This document shows, in pieces, positions 36,995 to 50,684 of a stretch of 64,000 nt of DNA (positions are counted from its first letter, which is position 1; each line of letters starts with the position of its first letter). This DNA is from Polytrichum commune (Eukaryota > Streptophyta > Polytrichopsida > Polytrichales > Polytrichaceae), in contig OX485809.1 in NCBI GenBank assembly GCA_950295325.1, positions 40,581,081 through 40,645,080 of the forward strand, given 5' to 3'. The notes beneath the pieces are model-generated. The model had not been told where the DNA came from. It made no database searches and worked only from the letters and a program-made list of their open reading frames with translations. Made by a program: the position numbers and the translations under genes.

Positions 36995-37359
36995 TACACT
37001 AAATATTATGTTTAGTGTCATATGCTATTTTATGTATCTACGGTAAATTTTTCTAATGACAATATTTTTATGAATAAGATTACAAAAACTATCACCCTAA
37101 CTCACTTTTACTTCATCCGCAGCCTAGCACTTCTGTAATGAAATATGTCATGGATGATTGAAATGTGGATGAAAAACACACTTAGTAAGTGACAGTATTG
37201 CAACATTAATGTAAATCTGTAATGCTCGGATTTATGTACAAGGAATGACAAATAATGGTGGGTTTACGTTTAGTGTTGGTGACACTACACGAGCGGTTTC
37301 AATTATTATTGAGCAAGACAAATAGGATTGGTGATACCAAATACGATAATTTATCGTGG
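36995..37359 (+). mobile_element. M-family MITE, copy M3
   Basis: Starts TACACTAAATATTATGTTTAGTGTCAT. It contains AATGAAATATGTCATGGATGATTGAAAT, AAGGAATGACAAATAATG, GTGTTGGTGACACTA and TTATTGAGCAAGACAA. The middle segment differs from M1 and M4 (CTTTTACTTCATCCGC…), and the right terminus is decayed. Confidence 0.7.
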
Positions 37360-39337
37360 TGTCTTCTTTGGCTTTCAAGTAACAAGTTGGTCAATGAAAT
37401 CCAACACATGAATCATGGGTTTGAAGATTTAAGGATAAATAACGTCACGCATAGCTATAAGGCATGGGGGCCATATTCAAGTAGTAGACTTAATCGGGCA
37501 CCAATTTCAAGTGGTGATTGGGCCAACTTATTGCTCTCCTTCAATAAATATTCACAATATTCTATATGATAACTTAGTGTCCACAATATTATAGACCAAT
37601 CAAATAACCACACTACAAGGCATACGACAACTCCTATGCAAATGTCCTTAACTAAATTTCTGAATTCTTAGAGGGCGCTCATTTCCTAATTTCCTATTAT
37701 GACTAAACATATGATTTAGTGTGGATTGTATACTATTTGTCATCAACCCACATTAAGTAACAACTGACAATCACTTGGTGGCAACTGCCAACTAGAGAAG
37801 AACATGGTATTTGTGAAAATGTCACATGGTAGGTAAAAATGTCATAAATGCCGTTTTCTCGAATATAAGGAAGGTTGGCTTGGATTGGTCTTTGGATGCA
37901 GCTTTTGTCAATTACATCTGGATGTATTTACAAAATGCTAGTAGCATGTGCAAGTGATAACAAGGGAAGAATTTTTTCTATGTAATGAGTGTTATGTTCT
38001 TCATTGTTACTTCGGACGCTCTTGATAGCAATCAAAACATGACATTCATGATATAAAAGACTTCTTCTTTACTCTATGAACTTGTACCATAGGTGCCCAT
38101 ACAAATCAGTTTAAAAATATTAAACAATAAAAAACAAAAACAAAATCTATAGTTGAAGTGCACTCCACAAGACTCAAATTGAGTTGGCCTTGAAAAAAAA
38201 AACCCCATCACATGTGAATGTGACATTTTCATTAATGCTATGTTGAAGGTGCCACAAATTTTGTCTCCCAGCACATACCATCAAGAGTGCAACCCCTATC
38301 GGTTCATTGTTGAATCATGCAAAATTAACCTCAACAAAAACTAATATAGGGTCTTTGACCCATATGAAGGTGTTAATTTGGCTCCAAATAGTAACCTTCA
38401 AACTCTACATAAGAAGCAATGCTTTCACCCTCCTTGATGGTAGATGATGTGAACAAGTACCCGAGTGTCAAATGACACTTGATGATACATGACAAGTTTT
38501 GAAGACCATTCTAATGAACACGACACACTAATTTTAGTACCATACTATATTAGATGTTTAGTGCATCTAGTGCCAAAATGTGGGATTAAGTGGATCTCAA
38601 CCAATTAAAGAATGACGTGTGACACAAACTACATAGCTTGAAACAGAGACCAACTACATATTTTGGTTGAGTAGAAAATGTATGGAGTAGATAGACCCAT
38701 TTCTACTTTACCCCCCCCCCCCTTCAATCTTAATACATAGAGTCCCCTAAACTTGTGAAGTTCGACACACGTAGCCATCATTTCCTAATGTGATGGAAAA
38801 AAACTGCAAAATTTCACACACGTCACCGTCACATTCGGTGTGATAGAAAAAGTGAGTTAAAAGGGCACGGATTTGAGTTCCTTTGATAGGGCACTAATTA
38901 TAGTCAAGTTTGGTTTCCTACTTATTGGAAATGACTTGACCTATGCTGTGAACATGGATCAAGAAAGCATATTGCCTTTGAAAATTTACTATAATTTCAA
39001 AAATTGACAAAATAAATTACCAGTTTTCCAGTTGAACATAGTGATATCAATTTCTAGGCGTGTGAGAAATCACCCCAATATCACACATGTACCACACTTC
39101 ACTTATGCAAAGTTGCTTAAGTACACGGAAATAGGTGTGTCTACTCTACCTAGCATGCAACATGAGGAAGGACGGACGGAATGACTTGGCAATAGTAATG
39201 GGCATTCTGGTAAAGTCTGGGTACGGGCTGCTGCATCACGCCCGTGACGAAATTAAAGGCACGCTCTCACATCATCACGGCCAGCCCACACTTACAAGAC
39301 ACAAGTACCCATCCCTAGCCTACCACAATATATATTT

Positions 39338-39368
<31 letters not shown>

Positions 39369-39429
39369 TGAAGCTAATTTTAATTGTGAAATCCTATATC
39401 TAATAATGATGTTCTTTCACATATTTAAA
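37360..39429. other. Intergenic, no gene seen
   Basis: AT-rich DNA without a recognisable gene. It holds a C homopolymer near 38711-38722 and a (TG)n(TA)n tract near 39340-39369. Confidence 0.5.
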
Positions 39430-39773
39430 GGGCCCGGGCTAGATCACATCTTCATTCAGCTGGGTTGGGTCCCACCCCTCCCACGGTCTTCATGCGTGGG
39501 AACTCTTCCCTCTTGGGAACCGATGTGACCATACCCGGTCGCTTAAGTCATTAAGCTCCTTTGGTATGTGAAGGAACTTCATCAATCAACTCGGGAATAA
39601 TAAAAGTGATATCAACTTGAATATGTGTAATTATGGTTGGGTATTGTCATATTGGTTCCCAATGGGGAAGAGTTCCCATGCGGGTAAGGGCAGGAAGACC
39701 AGGTAGTGAAGGATGCGTGGGAGGGGCGGGACCTAGCCTAGCTGAATGAAGAGGTGATCTAGCCTGGGGCGCT
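39430..39773. mobile_element. Foldback element, ~344 bp with ~95-120-bp arms
   Basis: The left arm (39430-39521: GGGCCCGGGCTAGATCACAT, TTCATTCAGCTGGGTTGGG, CCCACCCCTCCCACG, GTGGGAACTCTTCCC, TTGGGAACC) recurs inverted at 39653-39773. The right arm carries an extra ~25 bp. About 130 bp of AT-rich spacer separates the arms. No target duplication could be fixed. It has no reading frame of note. Confidence 0.75.
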
Positions 39774-42470
39774 CGAAGGTAGATGTGCCTAATTGGGTAA
39801 TTATCTTAATAGGACAGCTAGTCATTTATTAGTGATAAATGATTAGGGATGATTGTCAAAACAAATATCAAGAAGACATGTGTCTAAAGGATATCAACTA
39901 TATGCTCAAACTATGGTAATTTCTCTAAGTTAAATAGTCAAGTTAATTTGGGGGGGGGAGAGGGGGGTATAACCACGAGAATCTTTGCATTGATAATGAA
40001 TAGGACTCACATTCATGTGAGCATTAGAAACTTATGAGAAAAAATGGCTCCGTCCTCAATTTGAATTTGCTAACGATGGATCCTCCTAATCGCGTTTTTC
40101 ATATCCAAGGAGAAGTGCGCGAGTTGGAAAAAAGTGACCCTTTCATACGCATCTACCTTCATTTGATGAGTTGCTATTTTCTCTCAAAGTTTGTCGAAGA
40201 AATTGAGGTCTACGATGGGGCTTATGTGGCCACTATATTGGATTGCATGTCTATATGTGAGTGGGTTATGGGAAAGGCAAGTCGTAGTACACAATGGACA
40301 CCAACAAGAGACGTGTTATGATGAAATTAGACTATGTGCTCCAAATGCATACATCATTGCAGGTTCAATAGTTGACACGATCAGGACGACCTATGCAACC
40401 ACGCTAAGAGTAAGCATAACCCTCAGTTTGACCTCTTATGAAATTCCACCTCATCTTTGACTCTGAAACTTGAAGTGGTAATCTTTATGATTGGCAATTG
40501 TTAACTAAACTCTTCACACTTATTATTGTGGTCCACTATAATTTTGGTCATTATGATTACTCTTGACACATATCAATTTTGAGCCCACACTATCACATGT
40601 TCAACCTGGGAATATGGAATCAATTACTTTTACACAAGCATGAATTACTCTCGCCTAAAAAGATTACATTAATTTGTATAATAATATTATTACACCAAAA
40701 ATATCCACATTTTGTTAACATTTTCACATTTGATATTTGATATTATATTAATTTGTAAGCCATCCTAGTTCTCAACTGACACGTAGAATATGATGGGCCA
40801 CAAAAAAATTCCTTCCCACTCTAACCTTTAGCCCATAGTAATAGGTATGGCATGTGTAGATTTGGATCCAATGTCCAAGTTGATTCAATGGACATAAATG
40901 TCCCATAAATGCAGTGGAGCTGGCCACAATAAAACCGCATACATTGATATTGGCTCGGATTGCAAAGCATTGACACTTGCCTAAGTTATTGTAGTCACCA
41001 CAAGCTTCACCCTTGAAAGTCCAAGGTGACTCTTGAAATGTAAGTGTATGGTTCAAGATGATATTGACCTCGACTATATTCAACACCGGCATTTCCACAA
41101 ATATAAAAAATTGTTGGAAATTGACTATAGATGGCATCCTCGCAATTAGAAGTTGTATTAATTATTCTTTTCTACAGGGAACTACGATTTATGATTTTGT
41201 GTTCACAATTTTTTCAAACAACTCACATGATATAATAAAAAATGATGAGCTACCATGCACGTACATTTGCACCTAGATTCAACATAACAAAGGCAACATA
41301 AATACAATGATATGCATGACAATGATGACCAAATATACTACATATAAAAGAAAACTAAAACTATCTAGTGCTTGTATGTACTATGTATTTCAACATGCTA
41401 GAGCATCCCATTGCCCATCGTGTAGGAAGGGAGTGTGATTGAAAACATAAGATTGTGTAACTTCATGTAATACTCATTTGGTAAGATGAATTCAAAGAAG
41501 TGCAAACTCATTGTCATGATTTCACAAACCAATTTAGCAATATGTTTTATCGATTTCATTGGAACTGTGAACCAAGTTCACTATATAGACAATCAATTTA
41601 GCTTGAACATTTGACCAATTTCATCACATGTCGTGAACAATTTCATGATTTGGTACCTATATTCATAACTTCACAAAGTCAATTTCATGAATTATATAAC
41701 TTTATTTCACAAAGAATTGTGCATCATGTATAAGATTCTCCTAATTGCTTCCCAGATAGATAGATAGATAGATAGATAGAATAGATAGAAACTCCGGTCC
41801 CAATTTAAGGGGCCGGCGTGAATGAAGTGTCCATTCGTATTGTCAAATGACCCGATGCCCGCCAGACAAGGGGAAATTTGGACAGTACTACTCTCCCCTT
41901 TCGAGGATGGACACTATAGTAACCGGAAGACAAATAAGAGTAACCCACCGTAGTTGTTAGCAAGTAATTACGTTTGTGTTATAGTATAAGTTGTGGTTTG
42001 TTGTGTTGGTGGTCGCCAAGTCATGTTTCCTTGGTTGGTTGAGGGAGGATGTTTGTACTACACTTAGACGGTCCGGGTTCGATTCCCGTTGAGTCCATCT
42101 GATCATTTAGTGTGTTATACATGACTTGGTGCTGTTAGTGATTTATAGGCAGGAAAATTGTATCAACCAACCGGCTCCTACCCATCTTCCTGAGCTATTG
42201 GTGTGCATATTGTTCAATAAATAATGGTCATCATTATGACCCCTTCTCTTGTTCTATTGGTATTGCTTGGTTGTTTTCAATACGTCTTTTATGTAGAAGG
42301 ATTGAACTAGCATATTGTATGGCAATAGTGTTTATTTCTTTGAATGTATGTTTTACAGACAATTGCTTCCCACAACTATCTCTACCAAACTTTGATTGAC
42401 CTCTGACATCTAACCTTGGACCCATGTCTGTAGTGATTGCTTGTACATCATCATTAAATTGTGACCTAAT
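39774..42470. other. Intergenic, no gene seen
   Basis: About 2.7 kb without a recognisable gene. It contains a G-rich run near 39951-39967 and a (GATA)n tract at about 41757-41780. The segment 40190-40330 resembles 57330-57450 (AATGGACACCAA…GACGTGTTATGATGAAATT), a dispersed repeat. Confidence 0.5.
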
Positions 42471-42474
42471 AATG

Positions 42475-43260
42475 TTTGATGATTTTGGAGATCATTCCAT
42501 CCAACATGGCTTTTGATGTGTCCAAATACCCATTGAGAAATGGACTATATCATGGCAAACAGAAGTAGATGTGTCCAACATCTTCAAAAGCTTGTTGTAT
42601 TTCACAAGATTCGCGAAATGAGATATTATGAATGAGGATATACCTTTGTCTATCAGGCCAGGAATCACCTTGGTCTAAAGGAGTTCTAAGAACTTGTTTG
42701 TATTGTAGGCACCAAATGTGACATCGTGTGGAATGACTCCTTCACAACCAATTGCAACCACCAAAGATAAAATTTGACCCATTTAAGTTGGACAAATTTG
42801 TTGGCATCTTTGGCCTTGAAGAGCCCTTTCAAATCGACGTCTCAAACGTAAATTGAAGCCAACCTCATCCACATATACAACATCGTCCATACTGCCACCA
42901 AGCTCTAAAAACTTTCGATGACACTCTATATGCTCTCTAAGACATTCTTCATTATTATAAGAATCCAATTAATAGCACATCAACTTGAGAATAAATCCAA
43001 CTTGACTTTGAATGGCTTTTAAAACACAACTAATAAATACATGGTGTGGGATTTTGAAAAAAAAATCAACTAAAGATGGAGAGATTCTACGGTGATGTTT
43101 GGATTTGCATCAAGCCTCTCTACTACCATTGAATGTGCTCATGTTGTAAAATTAGACAGCAAACACCACCTCTATGTTTGGCAACTTAATGACTGTTTTC
43201 TTCAAAAGCTATGGCTATGCTCCTGATAATTTTGTAAGGACAATCATAATGTTTATTTGT
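42475..43260 (-). pseudogene. Decayed Tc1/mariner (IS630-type) DDE transposase
   Basis: On the minus strand, broken frames give a DDE transposase in order. A helix-turn-helix piece (VERLDANPNITVESL) comes first, then a linker, then an open stretch of 61 codons (42968-42783: HIECHRKFLELGGSMDD, VYVDEVGFNLRLRRRFERAL, GQRCQQ) holding the first catalytic Asp in VDE-GFN. This is followed after frameshifts and a stop by VVAIGCEGVIPHDVTFGAYN and then ILIHNISFRESCEIQQAFED, where the usual DN is HN, and finally YSPFLN with the region of the third acidic residue. At least two frameshifts and stops and the lost Asp make it inactive. No terminal repeats were recognised around it. Confidence 0.75.
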
Positions 43261-43813
43261 GTCACCATAAGATAAGTCCTCATTAAAAATAGGATGTATG
43301 GTTCATGAGCAAAGTGCATCATCTATGTGGGTATACAACTAGGCATAGCTACCGAACTGAACCAATCAATAAGAACAGATTATAACTTTAACTCATCATT
43401 GACACTAGTTCTAACCAAAATCAACAAAAAACAACGCAAAGTGAATTGTTTCCAATTGCTTCCAATCAAGACACAAATACAACAAAACAATGAATCGCTC
43501 ACAACCAAAACCCTAACCCATATGGAACATACCCTACAAATACGTTATTGTTGTATGAGTTGCTTCCAAATTGATTCTACTGTTAGACCTAGTATGAAGA
43601 CGATGTTTGCAAAACAATGAAAAAAATGTTGGGAATAACAATGCCCTATGAAATTGATTTGGAAGATTCGTGAAGTTGCAAGAGGTAAAGATCCACTATC
43701 ATGAAATTGAGGTGTGCCACATGGCAAATAAGTTTCGAAGAATCATGAACTAACTTAGAAGGTTCATGAATTTGGTAGAACACTCCATTAACATTGGTTG
43801 AAACATTCATGAA
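43261..43813. other. Intergenic, no gene seen
   Basis: No recognisable gene; a short plus-strand frame (43327-43620) shows no family. Confidence 0.45.
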
Positions 43814-44194
43814 CTACATTAAATATGATATTTAGTGTCAAGCATTCTAGTTGTCTTGCTCAATACTAATTGCAAACCGCAGTATAGTGTCACCAACACT
43901 AATTTTTAACCCAAAATTATTTGTCATTCCTCATATTTTTTTTGGATGACTATAGATTTATAGTGTTGCCACCATTACAATCACTTACCAAGTGATTTTT
44001 CATCCAAATTTTAATCATCCATGACAATATTTCATCACAAGTTGCTGACAAGAGAAGGTAGAATTTTGGCCAATGGATGAACTCATCCATCATCCACAAC
44101 AATATTTGTTCACTTATTCATAAGAAGCGTCATCCATAAAGTTGCAATAGTGACTTAAAGTACCATATGACATTAAATATTATTGTTAGTGTAG
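43814..44194 (-). mobile_element. M-family MITE, copy M4 (near complete)
   Basis: Left CTACATTAAATATGATATTTAGTGTCA and right TGACATTAAATATTATTGTTAGTGTAG are terminal inverted repeats of about 27 bp. The inside is the inverted M1 sequence, including GACAATATTTCATCACAAGTTGCTGAC and GGCCAATGGATGAACTCATCCATCAT. Length is 381 bp. Confidence 0.85.
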
Positions 44195-45203
44195 CTTTGG
44201 ACCTTCATGAAATTGAGTTGGCACTTCTGTGAAGTTATCTTACCAAAGGCGTAAGTGATGCTAAATATCATATTTAATCTAGTGTCGGATTGGAAGCATC
44301 TTTTTCTTTTCCTTTCTTTTTTCATATCATTTGGGTACCTATAATGAGGATTTCATATTTTTTCGGATACCCATATGTTATGGGTATTTGAAGATATTTT
44401 GGTTTTGATGCCATGTGAATCTATATATCATGCAAGAATCTTCATACCTAGGTACATTTGTCCTAGTGCATGTTGATATGATTTTGAATGGTACCAGCCC
44501 AAATAATAATTCAGGCATACAAAGATTCCCTCACGTTGGGATACCCATCAATATGGATATTTTTGGACATGTATTTCAATTTTGAAAACCATGGCTCATC
44601 CACATGCGAGTTCTTTAATATTGATATTGATTTGTTAACTAGCTTCAACTTGTGCCATCCCGGCATGTTGCATATGAGCATATGAATTTATATTTTGGGT
44701 CAACCCAACCACATACACGCATGCAATCATATGGCCATGTCCATATGCGCCCCATGCATGTGCGTACCTGCCATATGCATGTATACCCATACCCATGCCC
44801 ATGCTCATAAGACCATGTGACCCATCATGCCCCCCCCCCACCAATACCATGTCGTCATTTTGGATTTCGCCCACCATACCCATCTTTGTCACTTGGAGTC
44901 CCCCCCCCCCCCCTCACCTTTCCACAATTGTTTGCTCTTTCTTTCACATGTTTATTTTTTTGGAGAGAATCTCTAGCATGTGGCCCTTTATCATTTAGAA
45001 ATTGTTTTTTTCTTTTTAGGTCAAGAATGGTGAGGCAACAACCTCACCACCATCACATTGTTTATTGCATATAGATTGGTACCGTGCATTCACCCATATA
45101 CCAATCCAACATTGGAACTCACCTCTCCACATATGATGTGGAGATTGTATTCAGACCTAAACATACCCATTTGTGCATCTACAACCTCCTATGTATTGAA
45201 GAA

Positions 45204-45258
<55 letters not shown>

Positions 45259-48200
45259 TCACATACGAGTGTGCATCTCATCCATCCAACATAAAATTTG
45301 AACCGTATAGGTTTGTGGTCAATATGTCTCAAATAATTTAGACTAGACTAAATTGGCATTTTTTCGGACCTAATTCTAGTGCCAAATCAAGTAAGAAATA
45401 CAACCTCCAAGTTGCATAGTATTTTAGTTATTTGATGAACAACATAACTAGTTTGCTCACAAATGTAAAATATAGGCTATGGATGAAACCATGAAGTGTA
45501 CTCATCATGAATAGAAAAGTGCAAGAGAGGTGTTGGAAGTACCCTTGGCTTGGATAAGCAACCAATTATGTTGAATGAATGAGAGGTATGCCCGTAGGCA
45601 ATATTTTCCTCTTGCCCAAAGAGGTGACCCTTGAGCAATATAAAATTTACGGACTCGTATTCACGTGAGCGAGTGAAATATCAATGTTCATTTTGCTTTT
45701 CTATCGCGATTGTACATGCAAAAGCGAAAGGAATGTTGGCATCAATGAGTTTTAATCTAGTGACCTACTACTAGTTTGCGAGTCTCAAAATAGAAAATAT
45801 ATTAAATTGCAAACTTTTGTGATTTTTCATGAATGACATCGTGAAAAACCCAAAAATCTTAGAAATTGAATGAAATTGCCAACTTTTTGATGAACACGTA
45901 CAAAGTTTGATGAAAATGTATAGTCATCCATATGTGGCTCCCCCACTTCACCGCTTGTATTGCCAATGCTCCTCTCTTGAAAGTTTGAGAAAAAATTCAC
46001 TGGCTGGCATGGAGGGCGACCGCCTTGAATGGCATTTGAAGGCGACATTGCACGGAAAAGCAAAGCCCATTTCACGTGATGTTGCCGACCCATCACACTC
46101 TAATTTCTTAGGTTAGGCTCGACGGGACCATGAGTGCATATTGAGAATCCTTTTACACATGGCATCGTGCCCCCCACCACCTACACATTCGATTTCATTG
46201 TAAGTAACGTATTCCTATAAGATGATGATAGGCAAGCCCTTGCCGATTGTGTAGCTAGTTTGGACCCATGTTGTTTTGGTTTGTTGCATATCCATGCACA
46301 TGAATTATGAATCATTTCAATGTATTCTGTAGTGATCCAAGTTTGTCACTTTACCGTTTTCGTTCATTAGGGTAGAGGTGTTTATAACCGATCACTCAAG
46401 AGATTCTACATCAAATTTGGAGAAGTACAAGGCGATGCAAAAATTTCTTATGTAGGAAGATGGAAATCAGGAGGACTACAAAATTTTCAATAATTTTATT
46501 GCTTAAATTGAAATCATTGTGAATTTTTGAAGCCAAAAGTTGGACTGGACATATTACCATTGTCAAGAGTTTGCCATAACCGCTCATTTTAACCACTCAT
46601 TCTTCCTCACTTGAGCACTCAAAACCAAGACATGTGTCATAGCATTGTTGGTTCCGGCCTGATCGAAATTCAAGTCCCAATGTGATCAAAATTTTGTTCT
46701 ATCATGATCACCATTCCGGTACCCTATAGATTGTTGACGGGGTCCTGATGGGGAATATACACCTCTACTATATTCTCAAAACAGTTAGAAACAGTAAGAC
46801 GATGGCCTCACCACCACCTCGTTGTCCATTAAGGTAGAAATACCATAACCCGTTAACCACCTTCTAGCCGTGCACTAGACCACCGTCATAATGGTGAAGT
46901 GCCATTTCTAAAACAGATCATGACTCGGCGGCATCTTCAATGCGTGTACACTTAGTGTAGTCAATGGGAGTCAAGTGTTGATGTACTCATGAGGTAACCG
47001 ATTTAGGCAATGTTATGTATGGAAATGCAGATTACCGTGTTCAGTGTAGGAAGAATCTAGTGAATGAGTAGGGAGTTGGACAACTTTCCACTTTGAAAAA
47101 TTGTAGCATTTTTTGTATAGGGCAAAAAACTATGAAACAACTTGCATTCTCCATGAATCCTTCTCGTCTATCTTGGAAAATTATCTCATGATTGTCAGAC
47201 CAGATCTTCAATGCAAATCACCTTATTTTCACGGGTTATGGTATTTCTTCCTTATATAACAAATGGACAAATTGTAAGTGTTTGCTCTCCCCAATAGATT
47301 ATAGAAGTGGCTTGTAAATAAAGCCCGTGTAAGGAAAAGTCATTCCTAATGTAGAAGTACCTTAACTTTTAACCCCTAAATGCTTATCTTTTAAGAGGCT
47401 GTAATCAATCAAAATGTGAGTGTTCTTAAGGGTTTGAGTAAGCAAACTTTATCCAAATGGTATGTTTCCTAGAATGTTGTATGTTTTTTTCATTTGAAAT
47501 TTTTTGAGGAATATTACTCCTATATTTAGCTAGTCTCAAGCCTTCATGATTTTTTTAAAGTTTCACCATGTGGGATTTCCAATGTATTTCTACGTGGTTG
47601 GTTAAGGGGTATTCTAGGGTGTAAACGGTTGGCAATCATATGTTTTAAAATCACATCTATCATTTGGAGTTGAATTTTGAGGTCTACAAATACTTTTATC
47701 AAAAGGTTGGCATTTGAACCAACAATATCCAATTTCCATGGCAAGGGTCTTGAATATAACATTAACCAACTGCAAGGTTGTGTTCTGTTCTATATTTTAG
47801 CATTTGACATGGGCTTGCACTATCTTACCTTCATGGGAAGAAACTTAGAAACTAGAAAGAAATTGGTGTTGGTTCATGAATAAATAATAGTGTTAGTATG
47901 AACAGTGTCGGTATTTTCAATGATAGTGCTACTATGAATAGTTTTTTCAGTGAATAAAGTTAAAATGAACAAGGTTTCTTGTGAATTTTCCTAGGAATAT
48001 AACTCCGACCAAATTTCCAAGTTTTAGCCTAAATTTATGAACAACTTACAATTATTCTTACTTTGTTTGGGGGCCACATAATATAATTGACATATTCCAA
48101 GGTCATGGAACCAATCCACATGGCTAAACAATGTTATGAAATTCTTGAAAATGTGACATTTTTGGAGTTGTGAGTTGCATGTGATTGGAATTTACAATGA

Positions 48201-50684
48201 CATTCTAATGGTGAATTCACTACACCCAAAACAAATACATATATTGATAAGAAATATAGTGGAAACAAAAAACCTTTCTTTGACATCTCGTCACATAAAT
48301 GTTGAAATATCCTAGTTGGAGATACTTGGACGGCTCAATGTTTCTAAGACACATTTCAACTACAAACTCCAAACATGTGCACAATTGGATTTGAAAATTT
48401 ACTTATTGGATGTCTCCATAACAAACATCAAAGCGTTATTATTCACAAAGGGGCTTCCAAGATCATTTCAAGGCGCCCAACATGTAGGAATTTACTAGAG
48501 CTTAAATGCTTGGGGTTCAAATCAAATCAAATCAAAGACAAGAGGATTTCTTTTGCATATGAGCATATCCCTCATTCATCCATCATAAAAGCCCCAAAAT
48601 AGTGTGTTTCTTGGAGGTTGTGTCTTAAAATTGATTTGACACCATATTTAGCTTTACAAACCCCAGAATACTCTAGCCAAGTCAGTAAATACAAATTGGC
48701 AACAAACCAATAATGATACAAGTTTTTATGATGAATGGATGAGAGATACACTTGCATGTGATAATTCCTCTCATCCAAATTCAAAGATGTATTCTAAATT
48801 TTGTATTGGAGACATTGTTTGGAGTTGACATACAAGAACAATCATGAAGGATGATATTCTAGTCTACATCCATGCAATAGAAATAAGGATTTTGTTGTTG
48901 ATCGCCACCAATTTGTGTTGAAAGCATTTTTCTTCAGAACACGATTGGGCTTCCAAGATTGATTAAAACATCCTGAATTTTCTCAAGTTGATTGTCTAAA
49001 TATGTATACGCTTCTTAACTTGGTGGAAACATGAAAGAAATTACATGTTAGTGGTCACAAACCTTGTTATTTTCTTCATATATTGAATCATGTAACAAAG
49101 AAGAAAATGAATGTTTCCAACTACTTCAATCCATTTGTTCAAGGTCGCTTAGGACTGTATTTTACCCAAGTGGATGGATCTAGGATGAAAACGACTCTTC
49201 TCTTGAGACAATATACAATTGAGTAACATTCACACCCAAGTCTTTTGGGCTTCCACTAAGCACCTATGGGTTAATGTTGGTATATTCTAACCAAAATAAG
49301 CATGACCAATAATGATCTCCCACAACCACATAAAATCAAGAATTCCTAAGGCTAGAAACCATTGATTGAGCCATGCTAAGTATGCTAGTTTTGCCAAGAT
49401 TACTATGTGTTTTGGGTCAAGTGTTGTATGTAAACACACACAATGATTTTCCTATGGACATCACTAATGTTACAATACACCGCACTGAATTATGAACTTG
49501 GCAAGATTCATACAATAAAGGGGTCATCAGTTCTATCAAGTTTGTAGTGCAGCACATGCCACTATAAAAGGATGGTTTTAAATGCCCATATTTGAATGTA
49601 AACTTCTACCAAATTACGAGTTGAATAATGGCATGGTTGTCAAAATTTGCACCATCGGGCAAACATTTAATTCAGCCAATGGTTGTTCGATAGGAAGAAA
49701 GAGGCCTTGATTGAGGGGTTGATCACACCAACCAATTCAAACACCATCCGCCAGCATCTCCGGTTGTAATAGTGTGAAAAGTGGTGGGCCAACATCTATT
49801 TTAAAACATACTCCCCACCAATTTCATGGTGAGATGACCCTCCACCAGTGAATGGTGAGATCACCATCTACAGTGAGTGGTGAGGTCACCCTGTGTGTAT
49901 CAACAATGGGAAAAAAACAAATATGAATCATGGAATCACTTTAGGGTCGTATTCAAGCTGGAGGATAACAAATCTTCGTATTGTAAGTGTTCGACATGTC
50001 ATGATCGAAGGTCACGTCTACTTGCATGTTGTGTATAATATAAAATGGCATCATACTATATTATATGATGTAATACAAGGCAATTTTTGCCCAATGCAAT
50101 TATACGGAACAGTATTCAAGGCCCATCTACCTTAACTCCCGAACAAAAGAGGATGAGGATGGGATGTCGAATTTGGATGAATGCGCATCATTATCCGCAC
50201 TTGATATCCCTGACCGAAGGTGCAGACGGTGGGCGGTGTCAGTGTTGCTTATTTTAAGATAGGCATGGTTCATCCAAGCTTTTGGGATCCCGAGTCCGAC
50301 AAAACTCCTCACCTTACATTCTATTTGGTCTTTGGGTCTTCATCCAATGTCCCCAATCCTCCCAACAAAGGTCTACAAAGGTAATATAGTTATTCGTAAA
50401 GTGAAGGATATGAAACTATGGGTTTAGTCCCAAATCTCGAGTTTATGAGAATTAACACAAAGTCATCAAAGGTTTTTTACTGCTTAAGTTACCATACACA
50501 AAGAGGGTTGTTGTGTTAAGAAAAAACGGTTTTCTAGTTTGTCCTACTAGGATGGGTGCGCCAAGCTTGTGTTGCAAACTAGGATTTACGATGGTCGGTC
50601 TCATGCTCATAGCCTATTTTAGGTCCTAAAATTATCTTAAAGTTTGAGAGGTGGGAAAAGGAGGTCTCAAAAGTTGCACCCAAC
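44195..50684. other. Long intergenic stretch, no gene seen
   Basis: 6.5 kb of AT-rich DNA with no recognisable gene or RNA. Marks: C homopolymers near 44829-44839 and 44899-44912, a CATG/CATA-rich patch near 44710-44810, a (GA)n microsatellite at 45207-45256, and copies of a low-copy dispersed repeat near 45340-45600 and 48600-48780. Confidence 0.5.
45207..45256. repeat. (GA)n microsatellite
   Basis: About 25 uninterrupted GA units. It creates Arg-Glu repeat frames that are artefacts. Confidence 0.95.

Noticed and set aside
42074-42097. tRNA-like T arm (CGGGTTCGATTCCCG) with a perfect B box
   Set aside because: No matching acceptor 5' strand, D arm or proper anticodon arm upstream. At most a remnant of a tRNA-derived SINE.
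44635-44892. Met/Gly/His-rich minus-strand frame
   Set aside because: Comes from CATG/CATA-rich simple sequence; no codon structure or homology.
45058-45341. Arg/Glu repeat frames
   Set aside because: Direct translation of the (GA)n microsatellite.
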